From positions 1 through 5,683 of the forward strand of contig CAKRAM010000150.1 of the NCBI GenBank assembly GCA_934294965.1: a stretch of 5,683 nucleotides of DNA, given 5' to 3'. The position numbers and the translations under genes are program-made. The DNA comes from an uncultured Clostridia bacterium (GTDB lineage: Bacteria; Bacillota; Clostridia; Christensenellales; CAG-314). Each line of letters begins with the position of its first letter. Position 1 is the stretch's first letter. The notes beneath the pieces were generated by a model. The model saw only the letters and a program-made list of their open reading frames with translations, made no database searches and had not been told where the DNA came from. Shown one piece after another: positions 4,969-5,683 of this stretch.

Positions 4969-5649
4969 ATGTTGCCTTTAGACGTAGAAAACGTTCAAAA
5001 AGCAATCGGCTATCGGTTTTCTCGTGAACAATTGCTTTGTCAGGCGTTTGTCCATTCTTCGTTCGGTAATGCCGAATGCTTGCCGGACAACGAACGTATG
5101 GAATTTTTGGGCGATTCCGTTTTGGGGCTGGTCGTATCGGAATTTTTGTATTTGAAGTTTCCTCAGTTCGACGACGGAAAACTGTCCAAAGCCAAGTCGG
5201 CAATAGTTTCGGCGGAAGGATTGAAACCTATAGTGCAGCAGTTGGGCATTTTGCGCTATTTGAGCGTGGCTGTCGGTGCGGATAATATCAAAAAGAAATC
5301 CAAAAAAATAGAGGCGAATTTGTACGAAGCGGTTGTGGGCGCAATATATTTGGATGGCGGTTGGGAAAATGCCAAGTCTTTTGTTTTGCGCACGCTCACA
5401 AACGTTTTGAACAATTTTTCGCTTGCCGATATTCACGACTACAAAACGCCGCTGCAAGAATACTGTCAACAAAACAAAAAAGAAATAAAATACGTTTTTG
5501 AAAGCAAAGTCGGTTCGGACAATAATCCCACCTTTAACTACTCTCTGTACGTGGGCGGCAAAAAGGTGAGCCAAGGAACTGGCGCAAGCAAAAAAGCCGC
5601 CGAACAGGACGCAGCAAGAAAAATCGTGGAAAAATGGAGAATAGAATAA
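4969..5649 (+). CDS. rnc: Ribonuclease III
   Basis: This 226-residue endonuclease cuts double-stranded RNA, chiefly rRNA precursors and structured mRNAs. The nuclease domain (about 5-150) carries the signature N-E-R-M-E-F-L-G-D-S at 41-50, giving the acidic residues E42, E45 and D49, and a second segment A-N-L-Y-E-A-V-V-G-A-I-Y-L-D at 116-129 with E120. The double-stranded RNA binding domain spans about 157-224, from D-Y-K-T-P-L-Q-E-Y to G-A-S-K-K-A-A-E-Q-D-A-A. Two departures stand out. N117 stands where E. coli has the metal-site aspartate D114, and the GPxH minor-groove loop reads G-S-D-N (182-185). Length and everything else are normal, so it is probably active. The ATG has AGGAGA at 4959-4964. 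smc begins directly after the stop, as in the common rnc-smc pair. Confidence 0.96.
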   Translation: MLPLDVENVQKAIGYRFSREQLLCQAFVHSSFGNAECLPDNERMEFLGDSVLGLVVSEFLYLKFPQFDDGKLSKAKSAIVSAEGLKPIVQQLGILRYLSVAVGADNIKKKSKKIEANLYEAVVGAIYLDGGWENAKSFVLRTLTNVLNNFSLADIHDYKTPLQEYCQQNKKEIKYVFESKVGSDNNPTFNYSLYVGGKKVSQGTGASKKAAEQDAARKIVEKWRIE

Positions 5650-5683
5650 GTGCTATACCTGAAAAAAATTGAAATGTACGGAT
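5650..5683 (+). CDS. smc: Chromosome segregation protein SMC (first 11 codons)
   Basis: A GTG at 5650 directly follows the rnc stop and opens the frame M-L-Y-L-K-K-I-E-M-Y-G, which matches the usual start of bacterial SMC (a pattern like M-x-L-K-x-L-E-I-x-G before F-K-S-F). GGAGA (5636-5640), inside the rnc coding end, lies nine bases upstream as Shine-Dalgarno. SMC is the condensin ATPase that organises and segregates the chromosome; rnc followed by smc is a common Firmicutes order. Only the first residues of its N-terminal ATPase half are in the window. The zero-base junction implies co-transcription and probably translational coupling with rnc. Confidence 0.8.
   Translation, partial: MLYLKKIEMYG

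Noticed and set aside
4978..5574. A 198-codon minus-strand frame opposite rnc
   Set aside because: It is a shadow of rnc codon use, with no family resemblance and no start signal.

Overview
The window looks like core chromosome of a low-to-moderate GC, Gram-positive anaerobe of the Clostridia (Firmicutes/Bacillota). The evidence is the gene order (ylbJ–tmcAL, pta–ackA–DUF177–rpmF, rnc–smc), canonical Shine-Dalgarno sites (GGAGGTG, AGGAGA), sigma-A style promoters and a U-tailed intrinsic terminator. A ylbJ homologue, a gene of the sporulation programme in Bacillus, suggests an endospore former or a descendant of one. I cannot name the genus. No phage, insertion sequence, CRISPR array or tRNA/rRNA gene was seen.

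Layout. Minus strand, 1-1367: the first part of ylbJ (running off the left edge) sits downstream of tmcAL, which encodes the acetate-dependent ligase that acetylates the wobble cytidine of elongator tRNA-Met. A 290-base divergent region (1368-1657) carries a strong promoter for the plus-strand genes. Plus strand, 1658-4610: pta and ackA, the acetyl-CoA to acetate plus ATP pathway, then a DUF177/YceD-family protein and rpmF (ribosomal protein L32). An intrinsic terminator and a second long hairpin close this unit. A gene-free stretch of about 360 bases follows, containing a promoter candidate and a hairpin-rich leader. Plus strand, 4969-5683: rnc (RNase III), then the first 11 codons of smc, which begins on the base after the rnc stop.

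How the genes fit together. Pta and AckA make acetate and ATP. TmcAL, transcribed divergently from them, uses acetate and ATP to modify tRNA-Met. DUF177, L32 and RNase III all belong to ribosome biogenesis. The window therefore joins acetate fermentation to translation.

The genes themselves are ordinary and I found no new multigene system. The less ordinary signals are regulatory. A consensus-perfect promoter (TTGACA, 17 bases, TATAAT) overlaps the start of the DUF177 gene, so that its +1 falls on an in-frame GTG. plsX and acpP, often found between rpmF and rnc in Clostridia, are absent, and a structured, probably transcribed leader occupies the gap. The predicted RNase III departs from the family at one catalytic acidic position and at the GPxH motif of its double-stranded RNA binding domain.
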